Origin: Diploscapter coronatus
Lineage: Eukaryota > Nematoda > Chromadorea > Rhabditida > Rhabditidae
Assembly: GCA_964036155.1 (NCBI GenBank)
Contig: OZ038423.1
Location: 38,269,249 to 38,333,248, forward strand
Direction: 5' to 3'
DNA: 64,000 bases
Shown: piece after piece, positions 37,701 through 54,000 of the stretch
Numbering within the stretch: position 1 is the stretch's first letter
Layout: the number at the start of each line of letters is the position of its first letter
The notes under the pieces: model-generated
The model's database searches: none
What the model was told of the DNA's origin: nothing
The model's input: only the letters and a program-made list of their open reading frames with translations
Program-made: the position numbers and the translations under genes

Positions 37701-39309
37701 TTCAAAAACCCCGTCCTGATATTGTGCTTCTCTCCTTCTATATCCCCTACAAGTGGTCTGGGGTACGGTACGCTTGTTTATTTTATTTTCTTGTTTTCTG
37801 GGGTAAATAGGCTCTAAAATAATTTTTTTTCTATTTTCCATCTAGCCTAGCTACCCCAGGTTTTTCCCATAAAATTTCTATTAAAATCATCTAATTATCA
37901 GCGAGAAATTTTAGGTTTAAACAAAATGAAAAAATAAATAAATAAAAATCTACAAAAAATCAACATCTATCCAATCTTCTTCAACCTAAATGTTTCTTTG
38001 TTTCTTTTGTTTTTCGCAAGAAAAATGTGTTTTATCGAAAATTTTAAATGAAGCTGGTGGTGGATTTGTAAAAATTACTGCTTTTTAATTTGAAAAATTT
38101 GATAATTTTTACAAGTCTGATTTGAGGAGGTAAGACGCGACGGGAGATTTCTTTGTTGAGATCTCGATGATTTGTCCCAAAATTTGATACAATTGAAACA
38201 ATTCTTATAAAATAACCCGAAAAATAAACAAAAAATCGCATAAAATGATTGTTTCAGTTCAAATTGAGCTTTTTCAACCAGAAAAATATTTGGGTTTCAC
38301 GAAAATTTGGAGGAAAAAATTAAACGAAAAAGTTGAAACCTCCAAATTTGCTGTGAAATTGTTTCTTTTTATCGTTTTTATCAAGATAAATTATAATTAT
38401 TCACGAAAACTTTCTGTAGCTTAAATAATTTTTATCTAATTATTCATAATCATACCGTGAACATTGTTGCTAAATAAATAAATGTTAAAAATCCAAACGA
38501 AATGTTAAATTAAACTTTAAATTTGAATGAAATCACATTCAGATGTAGCAGAGGTATGCAACCTTAATTACCTAATTATAAGATAGGTTTTGATTGGGTA
38601 AGTCTAATCATGTAAATAAATTGAATGGAAAATAATGAAGTTAAAAATCGCTAAAAATAAAAGATAGAAGTTTTGAAAGGTGATTTTTGTAGTGTCGTTA
38701 TTCTGGATGAGCTACAGTAATCTGGTGATCCACAGTATGCCAAATTTCATGACCTTAATTCTACCAAATCAACCAAATCAGGTCAGAATTTGAATTTTGA
38801 ACGATTGCCTTCGAAAAATGGAGCTTTAAAAATGATGATACCAAAACCTTATCAATGCTACGAGCTTTCCTGGTTCTTATATTTCTTGTTTGTTCAGGCA
38901 TTTTCTCGTCCTCTTAGAGCTTTTCTCCCTTATCATTTTATCAACTCTTTTCTTTCCCCCATCGGACAATTTGAACCTTTTCCAAAATCGATATCGCGGG
39001 GCAAGGGTAAATTTCAGCCCCGAAACAGCGTCATTTTTCATACTTAGCTATCAATTTGATGATTTCCTAATAATTTGTCGCTGAACTTATCATTTTTATT
39101 ATTCCCTTTTCTTCTGAGTCATCCTCTATTTGAATATCGATTATTCATAGATCGCCGTCAAAAATAGGCAAGGTTAGTCGAAAATTTGCCCCAGAAGAGG
39201 CAATTGATAAAAGTCGACTAAAATATTCCAGAGATTTCTAAAAATACAAATTTCATCTAATTTTTTTTTATTAATTGCCACTCAAAAAACTATGGAAGCT
39301 TCTAGAAGA
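37701..39309. other. Intergenic STAR gene / Src-like kinase
   Basis: AT-rich, with the word CTACAGTAATC at about 38713. No gene seen. Confidence 0.5.
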
Positions 39310-42722
<3,413 letters not shown>

Positions 42723-43366
42723 ACAATTTCGTACCTTGTAATTTCGGCCCATAAATTTTATTATTCCTCTACCACTTCTTTTTTCTCGATATTTTTCAGA
42801 CAAGCTAATGAAAATTAGGTCGAAACTGCAATCGGTGAATTTATCAAAACAGGACTAACTCCAAGAATGCTGTAAATATAGATCCATAAAATGAACATCT
42901 AAAATCGATAACTTATCAGATAATATAAAGTATAAAATTTGATGATAAAGACCACAGGATAATAGAAAAAGATGAAATGTAGAATTGGCATGGAAAAATT
43001 AGAATAGCTACAGTAATCTCTTTCCTTTTCCATATCTTTTTCCCTCTTTTCTTTCCCTATGCTTCGAAACCCCTCGCTCGATATTTACATTCACTATTTA
43101 TTTTGCCGTGTTGCAAGGAAATCTTTCCTTTGCGCATTTCCTTTGGCACTTCTTTCTTTTAATTGGGCAATTATCGCTAGTTACCTTCTTCTAATTGACC
43201 AATTACTTCCCTTTTAGTTGCCTTCTAATTAAAATCGAAAATGGTTAAAGTTCTTGATTTCATCGATTTTTCGTCGAGTTTTCGTTAGATGACGTGTTTT
43301 TATTTTTGAAATTTCGCGATTTTTAAGCTTGTTTCAATTTCAAACTTTTCAGATTTCAGGAGAATC
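42723..43366. other. Intergenic kinase / KDEL receptor
   Basis: AT-rich, with CTACAGTAATC near 43009 and pyrimidine-rich stretches. The acceptor-like site TTTCAG at 43354-43359 is just before the next ATG. Confidence 0.5.
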
Positions 43367-44959
43367 ATGAATGTTTTCCGTTTAACCGGTGACATGAGTC
43401 ACCTCCTGGCGGTGATCCTTCTACTCGTCAAGGTGCGGATTTGAAAGTTGTATTTTTAAAAGTTAAAATTTTGAATATTTCAGATCCACAACACCCGCTC
43501 GTGCAGTGGACTGTCGCTGCGATCGCAGGTAAGAATAAAAACTAAGGCTCCTTCTTTTGAAAATATGAAAACATGTATTTTCTGTATTTTTGAGCGCATG
43601 TTTGAAATTAAAAATAAATAGAAGAGTCGTTTTAGATCCTATTCGCTCTGGTTTTCACTTTCCGCTATTTGGATCTGTTCCTCGAGTTCTACAGTATCTA
43701 CAACACGACGATGAAGGTTGGGAAATTCAAATAAAAGTAAAATTCTAAAAATAATATAATTCTCAGATCATCTACTTGATCACCTCCTACACGACGCTCT
43801 ATTTCATGGTCGTCAAATTCAAGTCGTCTTATGAAAAGGTAAAAAAATTAAAGAAGAAAAAAGTATATATTTTTTCAGGAAGCCCATTGGTGCCGCATGG
43901 AGTATTTGGCGATCCCCTCCCTGATCCTGACCGCCTTAGTCACGCGGGAATACGCTCTGCTGGAGATGGCTTGGACTTTCAGGTTCAGAATTTGACAAAG
44001 ATTTTTGGAAAACAAAAAATGTACTTTTAATAACCCTGAAATTTTCTTCGAAAAAGCTTGAAAGTTAGTATTTTCCATTGTAAAAGTTATTTTGTAGGAA
44101 AAAATAAACTTTAATTTAGAATTTTCTGACAAATAATAAAAAATGAATTGATTTTTCCAGCATCATTCTGGAATCGGTGGCGATCATGCCCCAACTCGTC
44201 CTGTTGTCGTCCTCGGGAACAGCCGAAGTCATCACCGCTCACTATCTGTTCCTACTCGGTGTCTACCGCACGCTCTACATCGCCAACTGGGTCTATAGGT
44301 GAGAGAAATTTAAGGACTATTTGGAAACTGCACGAGACGAGACCGCGAGACAGTGCGAAATAGTATGGGGGATAATAGTTTTTTCCCACACTTTCTCAAT
44401 GTCTCGTGGTCTCACGGTTCCAAATTGCTAATCTAAGGATTCTTGAAAAGTTCGCAATTTTTTGAGACGAACAAATCTGAGTAAATTTGTGCAAATCATC
44501 AAAATTTTGAAGTGAAATTTTGTAAAATTGAGAATTCAACCTTTGAAACATTTTTTTTCAGATACCACGTGGAAGGTTTCTTTGACCCGACTTCCTGCGT
44601 GTTCGGAGTCATTCAGTCGGGTACGAAATCATCAAATTCTGGATTTCAAATATCCGAATAAAAAAGTTACCAAAGAACTAGAAAATCTTCATTTCTAAAA
44701 TTTAGTTCAAGAAAAAAAACAATTAAATAGAACAAATTCTCAAAACTTGATTGAAATCCAACTTTTGTTGTTAATTCCGGATCTCATATATGATATACCC
44801 TTTTATCTTGGATAGAGAATTTCATACATCCCCTCATTTTCTTCAGTGCTCTACGCGGACTTCTTCTATCTGTACTTCACGCGGATCGTGCGCAATCGCA
44901 AATTCCAGCTACCTTTCCACGAAGGCGCTCAGGCTGGACAGGCCAAGAACATCATCTGA
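43367..44959 (+). CDS. erd-2: KDEL (ER lumen protein retention) receptor
   Basis: Exons 43367-43432, 43484-43528, 43636-43716, 43767-43838, 43879-43982, 44161-44298, 44562-44620, 44847-44959; 225 aa. Seven hydrophobic segments. Signatures: [20 protein letters not shown] at the start, [37 protein letters not shown], the loop [27 protein letters not shown], and [13 protein letters not shown]. The receptor retrieves escaped ER residents bearing HDEL/KDEL from the Golgi in COPI vesicles. The C-terminal tail ([16 protein letters not shown]) is longer than in vertebrate receptors. ATG lies 8 bases after a TTTCAG site. Confidence 0.95.
44318..44429. repeat. Foldback element (family 6, copy 2) in erd-2 intron
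   Basis: Ends TATTTGGAAACTG and GGTTCCAAATTGC are inverted, with inner arms rich in GAGAC/GTCTC. The outermost bases match the hairpin at 3768-3864. Confidence 0.7.
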
Positions 44960-46189
44960 GCGGAGGGATTAACAAGGAGAAGGATTTCATATATCCGGAA
45001 GGGTAAAAGGTGAGAAAAAGGGGATATATTTTTTGTAAAAAATTTAGAGATTTCATATATCTATGTTTCAAAATTTCATTCCTCAAGTCTGAGTTTCATA
45101 TACCCAAAGAAAAGGTTTAAAATGAAATAGAATATTCGAAACTCTTCTAATTAGTTTTAGCTTTTGAGGGCTTAATCATGCTTCTTCTAGAAGCAAATCG
45201 CTGGGTCTTAGAACTAGTTATATAAGGATTTCTTGAAACTTATGAAAAGCAAACTTTTCAAATTTTGCAATTCCAGACCCCACCAACTTGCCTTTGTTCC
45301 AAAAGACACGCCTCTCTTTTTCAAGAGCCTTATCAAATTCAGGATAGTAACGAATGTACGGTAATTTATTATTTATTTCCTCGACTTGTGTCTTTAGCTT
45401 TTTCAAATATATTCGTTTCTTTCGAAGCAATTTCGACGCTTTGTGATGATTTTTAGGGTTTTGTAAAAATCACCAGGAAATTGTTGAATTTCTTGGAGAT
45501 TTTTAAGTATCTGTAATTTGGAAGCGCTTGAGCCTTACACGCATTTTTAGTATATGTAGCGATTTTTTTCATTATTTTTGATTTTAACACTCGACTAAAA
45601 CTTTGCTGTGTATTATTTCGTTTGAAAGAAATTTTGAGGGTTTCCTAGGGGTTTTATCGAAATTTCCACTCATCTAGACTTGGGAAATTTCGAACGCGAG
45701 GCTAACGCCATGAAACGAGATAGTGCGTCTCATCGGGAGAAAAGGGCATTTCTTCTTCTCGTCTCTCGATACGACATACTCTCGTTTCAGGCGGTTAGCC
45801 GCGCGGTTCGAAATTTTCCAAGTCTGCACTCGTCTAGCCTTAATTGTTTTTGTTTCTAAAAATCTTTCGATATTATTTTTCCACTTATGTGTCTTTATTT
45901 TTAGAAATTTTCTGTATAGGGGTTAGAAATTCACTTTTCTTTTTCGCAAATTTTATCCGTTCATTTCGGACGATTTTTACTTGCAAATGTTTTTCTGGTC
46001 AGATTGCTTCGCTCTAGTTTAGTAGCTGTGAAAATAATAAAATTCCACTGTAGCAGGATAGTTGTTTTTCGGAAAAATAACGCAGTTTTTAAACTGTTGG
46101 ATATCTTTACCTCTGAAAATGTCACTTTAGGGATTTCAGGAAAAGTCCAGATTTTCTGAAAATTTGTATGATTCAAGAATTTTCAGAAA
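44960..46189. other. Intergenic KDEL receptor / vps-51
   Basis: Holds the family 7 element at 45671-45835. The ORFs present are short and without splice support. TTTCAG at 46181-46186 marks the next gene's leader. Confidence 0.5.
45671..45835. repeat. MITE family 7, best copy
   Basis: Long imperfect inverted ends: CTAGACTTGGGAAATTTCGA ... TCGAAATTTTCCAAGTCTG, continuing inward as CGCGAGGCTAACGCC ... GGCGGTTAGCCGCG and GAAACGAGA ... TCTCGTTTC. About 165 bases. Confidence 0.85.
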
Positions 46190-49100
46190 ATGGCGTCAAA
46201 ATCCGGAATCGGTGTGCTCGACATCACGTCTTCTGAATTCGACGTCGACGCCTACATGAGCCGGATTCTGAAGGAACGTGGTCTCGACGACCTCGTCAAG
46301 GAAGAGGAGCAAATGGTCACTGCGGTAAGCAGATACAGCAACCCTAATAAAAATACTGCAATCCTTAGAAAAAAGGGATTACGGTATAATAAACTACAGT
46401 ATTCTTTTTTAAATAAGCTCAATTTTTGAAGTTCTTTCGTTTGTTGTGAAAAGATTCAAATTGAAAAATGAGCTACAGTAATCGAGGAAATAAAAATGCT
46501 AAAATTTAAAAAATGAACTAAAGGTGCGTTTTTCTAAAGGTGATAGCTAATAGAGTGCACTAAAATTTGAAACAAAAAACAAACATTCCTTCAAAAATTG
46601 TTTTCAGGTTCGCCGTCTGGACTCCGAGGTGCACCAGATCGTCTACGAGAACTACAACAAGTTCCTGACGGCAACGAACACCGTCAAGACTATTCAGGAC
46701 GAGTTTGATCAACTCGATCAGGTCGGGCCTTAGAAAAATTAAAAGAATATCCAAAACCAATCAATTTGAATTGAACATTTTATAATACAGCCATTTTTCA
46801 ACAAAACTTTATTTCCAGGAAATGGACTCCTTGAGCTCGAATATGAAGAACATCTCCTCGCTCATCGGCAAATTGTCAGGCGTCCTGGGCGCAAAGCGGT
46901 CCGACATCACCCAATTGGGCAGCAGCTACAAGGTCATCAGCAGCCTCGAATTCATCTTCGACCTGCCCCAAATGATGCAGGTCGGTTTCGAATCGAATTT
47001 TTTCACAAAATTGGTATAATTTCTTCCGAGTATATTCAAACCTGGTGAGGACGATCGTGTCACAAATCCTTTGCGACCTATCCCCGTGTATATTTTCTTC
47101 GCCTAATGAAAGTGCTCTCTGGGTCGGAATATATTTGACGAGATTTTCCACTATCCCAAAGAAAATTAAAATAAAAGGGCAAACTATTTAGAAGAAAACG
47201 AAAACCAACAAAAATGTTCAGACCAAATTTGACGAGCACAAATTCGAAGACGTCATTCGGATCTACAAACTCGCGGAAACCGCTCTCAACAAATACACGG
47301 ATCTGGAGAATGTGAGGGAGATCGTGGACAGGATACGGGACATCTACAAGGCCACGGAAATCGAGGCGCGGATACTTTCTTATTTTTGTTTTCAAATTTT
47401 TCGTTTTCAGTTGGTAAAATTGGTCGAGGCGCCGATGGAAAAGATAGAAACCGTAGCGAACGCAGTGGAATTGCTGCTCCAAACCGGCAAAAACGAACGG
47501 GAGGTAAGGCTTGAAGCAAAAAATAATCCCGCCCCGAAATTTTCATGGTTTCATGAAATCTAATTTTAGTTTAGTTTTTTTTTTCAAAAGAAAGGTTTCA
47601 AAGTATCGAATTTTGAAAGAATTCAAAAGTAGAAAATTGAATATATATTTTGAATTTCAGGTAGAGCGTCTCCTTTTGAAAGCCGCTCAAGCCTCTTTGA
47701 GAGACGATTTGAAGAAGCTCAAAGACGAACAATCAGTCGATGTTCTGGATTTGGTTGACAAGTAGGTTTATTTTTCCTGTACCTAAAAATAAAAGAAAAT
47801 CAACACACAATTTCCAGAGCCTGCAGTTCGTCTATTCCGAATCTGACCCTCCTCGCCTCGCTTCACGACCGGCTTTTCCCCCAAATGCGCTCCTTACTTC
47901 TGGACATGCTAGAGGTTGATTTTTCGTTTTTATTTCAAAATGAAGTTATTCGAAAGTTGAAATGAGATTTCAGTAAGATATACAGGTCATTCTATGCCCT
48001 TTTCTTCAGAAATCTTGAATTGAAACTTAGAAACTAAAAAAAAAAGATTTTTTGTTGCATTTTCAGCACGAGGTGTCCGACTTCCACGAAGTGGTCTCTC
48101 GGCTTTTTCTGTCGACTTCCGACCCGAAGGACTGCTCCATCGTCGTTCGCGCGCTCGATCGCTACTACAGGAAAATGTCCACCACAGCTCAAGTCGTGCC
48201 GGGTCGGTTTTGACATTTTTAGGGCAAAAAAAACAATTTGTATGTTTAATTAGGGCAAAAGACAATTTAAAAAGCGCCTAACTTGTTAATTTCTAAATCT
48301 TCAGGTCTGAACGTCCAAACCCTCTCGATCGATCTAATTCGGCAGGTCTCCAAGCACGAAATCGCAATTTCCCGATCGAAAATCGCGGACGAAATGAGGG
48401 CCACCGTCCAGGAAGTGAGAAAGTTAAAAAAAAATCGAATTTTTACACGTCAAACTTCAGATACGCCAATCCCTTCTGAATCCTCACAATTGCGACCTAG
48501 CAGTCCTTGCCAATAAGCTGGAACAGCAGTTCATTTTCCATGTGAAGGTTGGATTTTGAAGCTTTTTAAAAAGTAGCAAAAATATACAAATGCAATTTTT
48601 AACAAAATTCAGACGGCTCTCGCCAACCTCCTTCTGTTCACGGCCAGCGACGTCACCTTCTCGTCCCTCGCGCCTCAGGTCTTCCAACAGGAATTCTCGA
48701 AGTGCGTGCACGAAGACCTATTAGTGGCGACTTTTGGAGACCTAGCAAATTTGGCCCAGGAATACGGTATTTTCTATTTCAAAAAATAAGTTGTTGAAAG
48801 TGATAGGTGAAAAGAGAAATAAAAAAAACAACATTTTTCTTTGGAAACTTTAAACTTGTGAAAAAGTAGAATTTTCTGTCTGAAAACTAAAGAAAAACTG
48901 AACTTTATGGAAAATTGCTCCTTCTACCTGATAATAATCTTAAACCATTTTAATGATAAAAGTGAAATTTTCAGGAAACGTTTCCGGTGAGCTTCTCCAC
49001 GTCAGCCCCATTCTGCTGTTGCTCTTCTCGGTGGCTCTTTTCCATATGACCGGCAAATCAGCAAGCTACTTGCTGAATTTGTGCAGGTGCGAAATGTTTT

Positions 49101-50461
49101 GGAATATTACCCCTAGGGGTGGAATTTAAGCATTTTCCTTGGTTCTGAAAAACTAATTTCAGGGAACAGTTCTGCCTCGCAGCGGCTTCAAACAAATTGA
49201 CGAGTAAGTTCTAAAAAATTCTAAATAAGAAAAAAACTTGAAATTTAGAAGAAATAAGGTTTTGAATTTTAGACGGCACTGACATCACAAACCAACTCAA
49301 AAATTCCACTCAGCTTCTGATTCGAAGATTTTGCGAGCAAAAAGGTCTGCAATTGGGAGAAAATCTCGCCAAAGGGTGCGACTTTGTAAGGCAGCCAGTC
49401 GCTTCACCAACTGGAGTTAGGTTAGTTTGTTTTAAATAAATAAAAATATCTGAAAGTGAAATTTGGGTTGATGATATTTTAAATTCAGCTCTTTAAATAA
49501 AATAAAGTCGAAAAGATGAGAGATGTTTCAGAAAGATTGAATATTTGATTCTTAAAGGAGGGAAATATTCGTTGATTTCAAAAGAAAAACGAGTTATTAT
49601 TTCAAATTTTTCTGAAACTTATGAAGCCGATTGTTAGGGCCGCAGTCCGAAGAGCGGTCGAAGAAGCTAGCGAGGTTGAGCGAATGTTAACGGACTTGCT
49701 GGGTGGAGGCGAGGCCAGGAAGGAACCCAAACAGAGGAGGTAGAGTAAATTTAAACATAAAATAAGAAGAATTCAAAAATTTAATCTTAAAGTTAATTCA
49801 AATATGAAATTTCAGAACCCAAATGCCAGACGTCCAGCCCAGGGACTCGCTGTGGTGCGAACGCATCGACTTTCATCAGAATATTCATGTAAGACATTTT
49901 ACTTTTCACTAAAAGAAAAAGAATAAAAATCGGAGGAAGCGGAAATTTAAATTGTTCAGCTCAACAAGGCCTCGATCATGACGGCGATCATAAAAGTCAT
50001 GCTCAAGACGTTCATCGAGCTGCTCCGCCTCCAGACCTACGGCAAATACGGCATCGAGCAAATTCAGGTTATTTTTCTTAAATCAAAAATATCTTGAAAT
50101 CAAATATTTTCAAAGTTTGCAAGTTATTTTCTTTTTGTTCTGGTATTTTTTCACTCCGTTTTACTGATATTTCGAAAAATCAATATCTATTCGAAATATT
50201 TTTGAAACGCAAAAAAACTAAAAAATTAAAGAAGAATAAAGTGATAAAAGAAATAAATAATTTAAGAAGTAAAAAAATATGAATTTTCAGGTCGATTGCT
50301 ACTACCTGCAGCGATGTCTGTCGCCCCTCGTTGCCGACGAGGTTGTGGTGAATTCGATGGTGGACGTCGCCCTGTCGTCGGCCCTCAAACGATCCCTCGA
50401 CCCCGTTCTCGTCCACCCCAGCAGGCTAATGCAGATCTGTGAGGAGAAATCGGGAAACTAG
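46190..50461 (+). CDS. vps-51: VPS51, subunit of the GARP/EARP tethering complexes
   Basis: Seventeen exons; 710 aa. GARP tethers endosome-derived vesicles at the trans-Golgi, and EARP acts in recycling and dense-core vesicle maturation. N-terminal features fit the VPS51 domain: [60 protein letters not shown], then a Leu/Ser-rich helix with [18 protein letters not shown]. The rest is helical, with [17 protein letters not shown] and near the end [20 protein letters not shown] and [20 protein letters not shown]. Trans-splice-type acceptor (TTTCAG) lies three bases before ATG. One 45-base in-frame segment (47371-47415) ending TTTCGTTTTCAG has no GT donor and may be either coding or a non-canonical intron. 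Confidence 0.85.
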
Positions 50462-51058
50462 TTTTTTTCCCAAACTGACTTCCTGTAATTACAGACGACG
50501 GTCTTTCTTCCTTTTTCCCCTATTCTCCCTACTCACAACTATCCTCTAATATCCGTCTGTAAATACAGCCGTCTGCGTCTGTTGTTAATACAGTTAGCTT
50601 TCAAATTTAGAAAATAAGGGAGTTTTGAGGTAAATAATTTATTTATTTTTTTGTTGAAAAAATGAACATGGAAATTTATTCGTGTCAGAAATTTGGAAAA
50701 TAGAGAATTTTGGGATGAGTCAAGGTTTTTCTTCGATTTTTCGAAACTAAGAAGTCCATTCATAATCAGGAATTCGCAAATTCAAAAACCTCATCTTTCA
50801 AATGACTTTGTTTGAAAAACGAGAGCGAGTTCTTCAAATGTATGGCCTTCGAAGTTGTCAAAAGAATATTTTTTCAAATGATCTCATGTAATTTATTGCA
50901 AAATATGGGTTTCAGGGATTTGTATTGTGATGGAGTGTAATAAAATCAGTCAAAATTTGTATTTTTTGTTATGGGAATACTCGGTTTCAACCGAGGTGGC
51001 AATATCTTGAAATGTTGAAATTTTGTTAATTTTTCAAATTTTCGAAATTTCAGCAAAA
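50462..51058. other. Intergenic vps-51 / fce-1
   Basis: Contains the family 5 element at 50486-50593 directly after the vps-51 stop. Otherwise AT-rich. CAG at 51051-51053 precedes the fce-1 ATG by five bases. Confidence 0.5.
50486..50593. repeat. MITE family 5, copy 2
   Basis: Inverted ends CTGTAATTACAGACG and CGTCTGTTGTTAATACAG with a pyrimidine-rich core (CCTTTTTCCCCTATTCTCCC). It resembles 17512-17643 and starts 25 bases after the vps-51 stop. Confidence 0.65.
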
Positions 51059-54000
51059 ATGGGACCCGACTGTCTTTTCAAGTTGCTGCTCGGCACCAAT
51101 TGGGCGCTCTTTCTCTGGGAGCTCTATATCAATTATCGGTGGGCCAAAAATGATATAAAATAGGATTTGAAAAATGAAAAGAGAATTATTTACAAGTTAA
51201 AATCATAAAATAAAAAGTAAACATTTTAAACTTTTCTAAAAAATAACACTCAAGAAATACAAATAATAAGCAAATAAATCAAAGATGAACATAAAAATAA
51301 ATTTTGCAAGTTTCAGCCAATACAAAGTGCACCTGAAAAACGAGAAGCGCCCCAAGGGAGTCGAGGAGCTAATCGAGACGGAGGTGAGTTGTTTCGTGGA
51401 ATTTATAATTTTTACAAAAACACTTGAAAATAAAACGATATTTTTGTTTTTAATTTGAAGTTAAGGAAAATACATTTTTAAAAATAAAAGTAAATTTTGA
51501 ACATTTGCAGGACTACGAAAAAGCGCGCAACTACAAACTGGATAAGCACCGATTCAACTTCTGGAACATGATCGTCTCTCAAATCACGTCTACGGTATGC
51601 AGATTACAACAACATTCATTTAAAAACCAATCAACCCTGTTTATTGTATCGGTCAATTGAAGTGACAGACAGCTCGTGTGTTAAAGAGCGCCGTTGCGAG
51701 AAATGCGCGTATGAACTATGCGTAGAGAGGAAAGGCTAGAGTGCAGAGAAAAGTCAGCGGGGGACAATGGGAAGAGTGGTGGTACGCAGTTTCCTTTGCC
51801 TCTTTCGCCTTCTCTCCCTATTTTTCAGAATATGATCTGTCACTTCGTTTGATTCGAATAACCAAATATCATGGTTAAACTTTTTGCAAATGCTAAATGA
51901 AAATAACGGAGTTGATAAGCTTCAGAGTTTATATGGACCAATGATTTGTGAACCAAATTGGCAGAACAATCTGAATATATTTTATGAAAATTTAAGGAAG
52001 AAAAGCAATTTTTAATTTTTGTTTCTCGAAAATTAAAAGAATACGAACTCTTCGAGATTTCTATATTTATTTTAAAAGCGAATTTGAAAGTTAATTTTTC
52101 TGACATTGAGCAAAAAAGATAAAGACCAATTTGTGTTGCAGTTCCTGCTGTGCTACGGTTGGCTGCCGTGGCTGTGGTACGCGACGTCGGCGGCGCCCCT
52201 GCATTCAGTCGTGTTCATCGTACTCAATAATATCATGGAGACCATCATCGGATTGCCCTGGGAGCTGTGAGTCGACAATTTATGATTTTGGAAAAAAGTC
52301 GGACCTAGAAAGCGTGGAAACCAAAATTACTAAGTACAAGGAGATATTCCTTATTAGAAAACATTTTCAAGTGTAAACCCTTGAGCAAAAATGCTCGCTA
52401 ATTTTTTGCGAGCCTCCTTATGTATGAACTTATTATAGAAATTCTTCTTTTTCGTACCCCATTTAAGAATATTGTTCTTATGTTCATCTGAAAATCTGCC
52501 TAAGTTGGATTCAAAAAATAATATTGTTAAAGCCAAAACGAGTAGTTTTTGTGTATAGAGTGGCATATATTTTGCCCTCTGGCGTTAGAACCCAAATGTT
52601 GTTGATTCTCTAGCTTTTTCATTACAAGTTTGATTTAAATAAATAAATTTCAGATACGACACTTTCGTGATCGAGGAAAAGCATGGCTTCAACAAGCAAA
52701 CTTTGGGATTCTATCTCAAAGACAAGGTTTTTTTTATTTAGATTCAGAATCGAAATTTAAAAAAAATTCAAATAGCCCTCGAATTTTATCTCAAGAATAT
52801 CGTTAAATATTTTCAAAAAATGAAAGATAGGTTTCAAAATTTCAGGTCAAAAAGATGGTTGTCATGCTGGCGATCACCGCACCGATCGTTTTGGCCCTCG
52901 AGTGGATCGTGGAAAATGGAGGTTCGTTTTTATACCCAAAATTAAAAATAATTTGAAATTTCCAAAACAAGATTTTTCGAGAAAATAGTAAAAAAGAAAC
53001 CTACCTCTTTTCTAAAAATATTTTTAAAAAAATAATAGTAAAATCATTTCCAGGCCCCTACTTCTTCGTGTACGTGTGGGTGTTCTTGTCGTTGGTGCTA
53101 TTCGTGCTGATCACGATTTACCCGGCTTTCATCGCTCCCTTATTCGACAAGTACATCCCTCTGCCGGACGGAGAGCTAAAGGTTTGTTGATTTGTTTTTT
53201 TTTAGTTTAAACAATTCTGAAAATTCGAATTTTCTTTATCCTATAGAAAATTCATATTTTTCCTTGGTAAACATGATTTTTCAGACTGCCATCGAAAATC
53301 TGGCCAGCTCGGTAGAGTATCCATTGAAGAAGCTCTATGTCGTTTATGGTAAATCTAAAATAGAACAAAATCTAAGAAATTAAGAAAAAACATAAACTTA
53401 AAATTTAAATAAAAAAACAATTAGATTTAAAGAAAAACAAATCGAAAAAATATTATAATTGAAATATATAAAAGATACACATTTAAAAATAAAACGAGTA
53501 ATAATTTCAGGCTCAAAACGGTCCGCCCACTCGAACGCCTACATGTACGGTTTCTGGAAGAATAAGCGGATCGTGCTCTATGACACGCTGCTGAGCGGCG
53601 AGGAGAAAGAGAAGGTCATTGCTCTCTGCAAAGAGGCGGCCGAGGCCGATCTCGATGAGAAAGACAAGGTAGGGTATTTTTTAATCTAAAAAGTTTTAAA
53701 TTCATAATTTTGCACTAAATTAGGAAAAAAATCGGATAAGAAGTATAAGGTTAAATTTTTATCTCTTAATTTTATGAATGTTTTGAAGGCAAAGCATAAT
53801 TAAAATGGATAAATTTAGAATTTATTCGATTGAAAATAATTCCTTATCTATTTTAGTGAAAGCGATTTTTAGCTAAGCTATGTTTGATGAGAAATATTGG
53901 GTAAATTTCTGGCCGAGTCAAAAATAAAATGCTAAAATGCTTCGAACGATCAATTTTTAACTAATCAAAATCTATTTATGCAGAAAAATAATGCAAGAAA

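Noticed and set aside
39292..39309. Upstream in-frame ATG of the Src-like kinase
   Set aside because: Using it would hide the MGQKHGKG myristoylation-type start typical of the family.
45801..45815. GCGGTTCGAAA resembling a tRNA B-box
   Set aside because: It is the right arm of the family 7 foldback and pairs with 45685-45700 instead.
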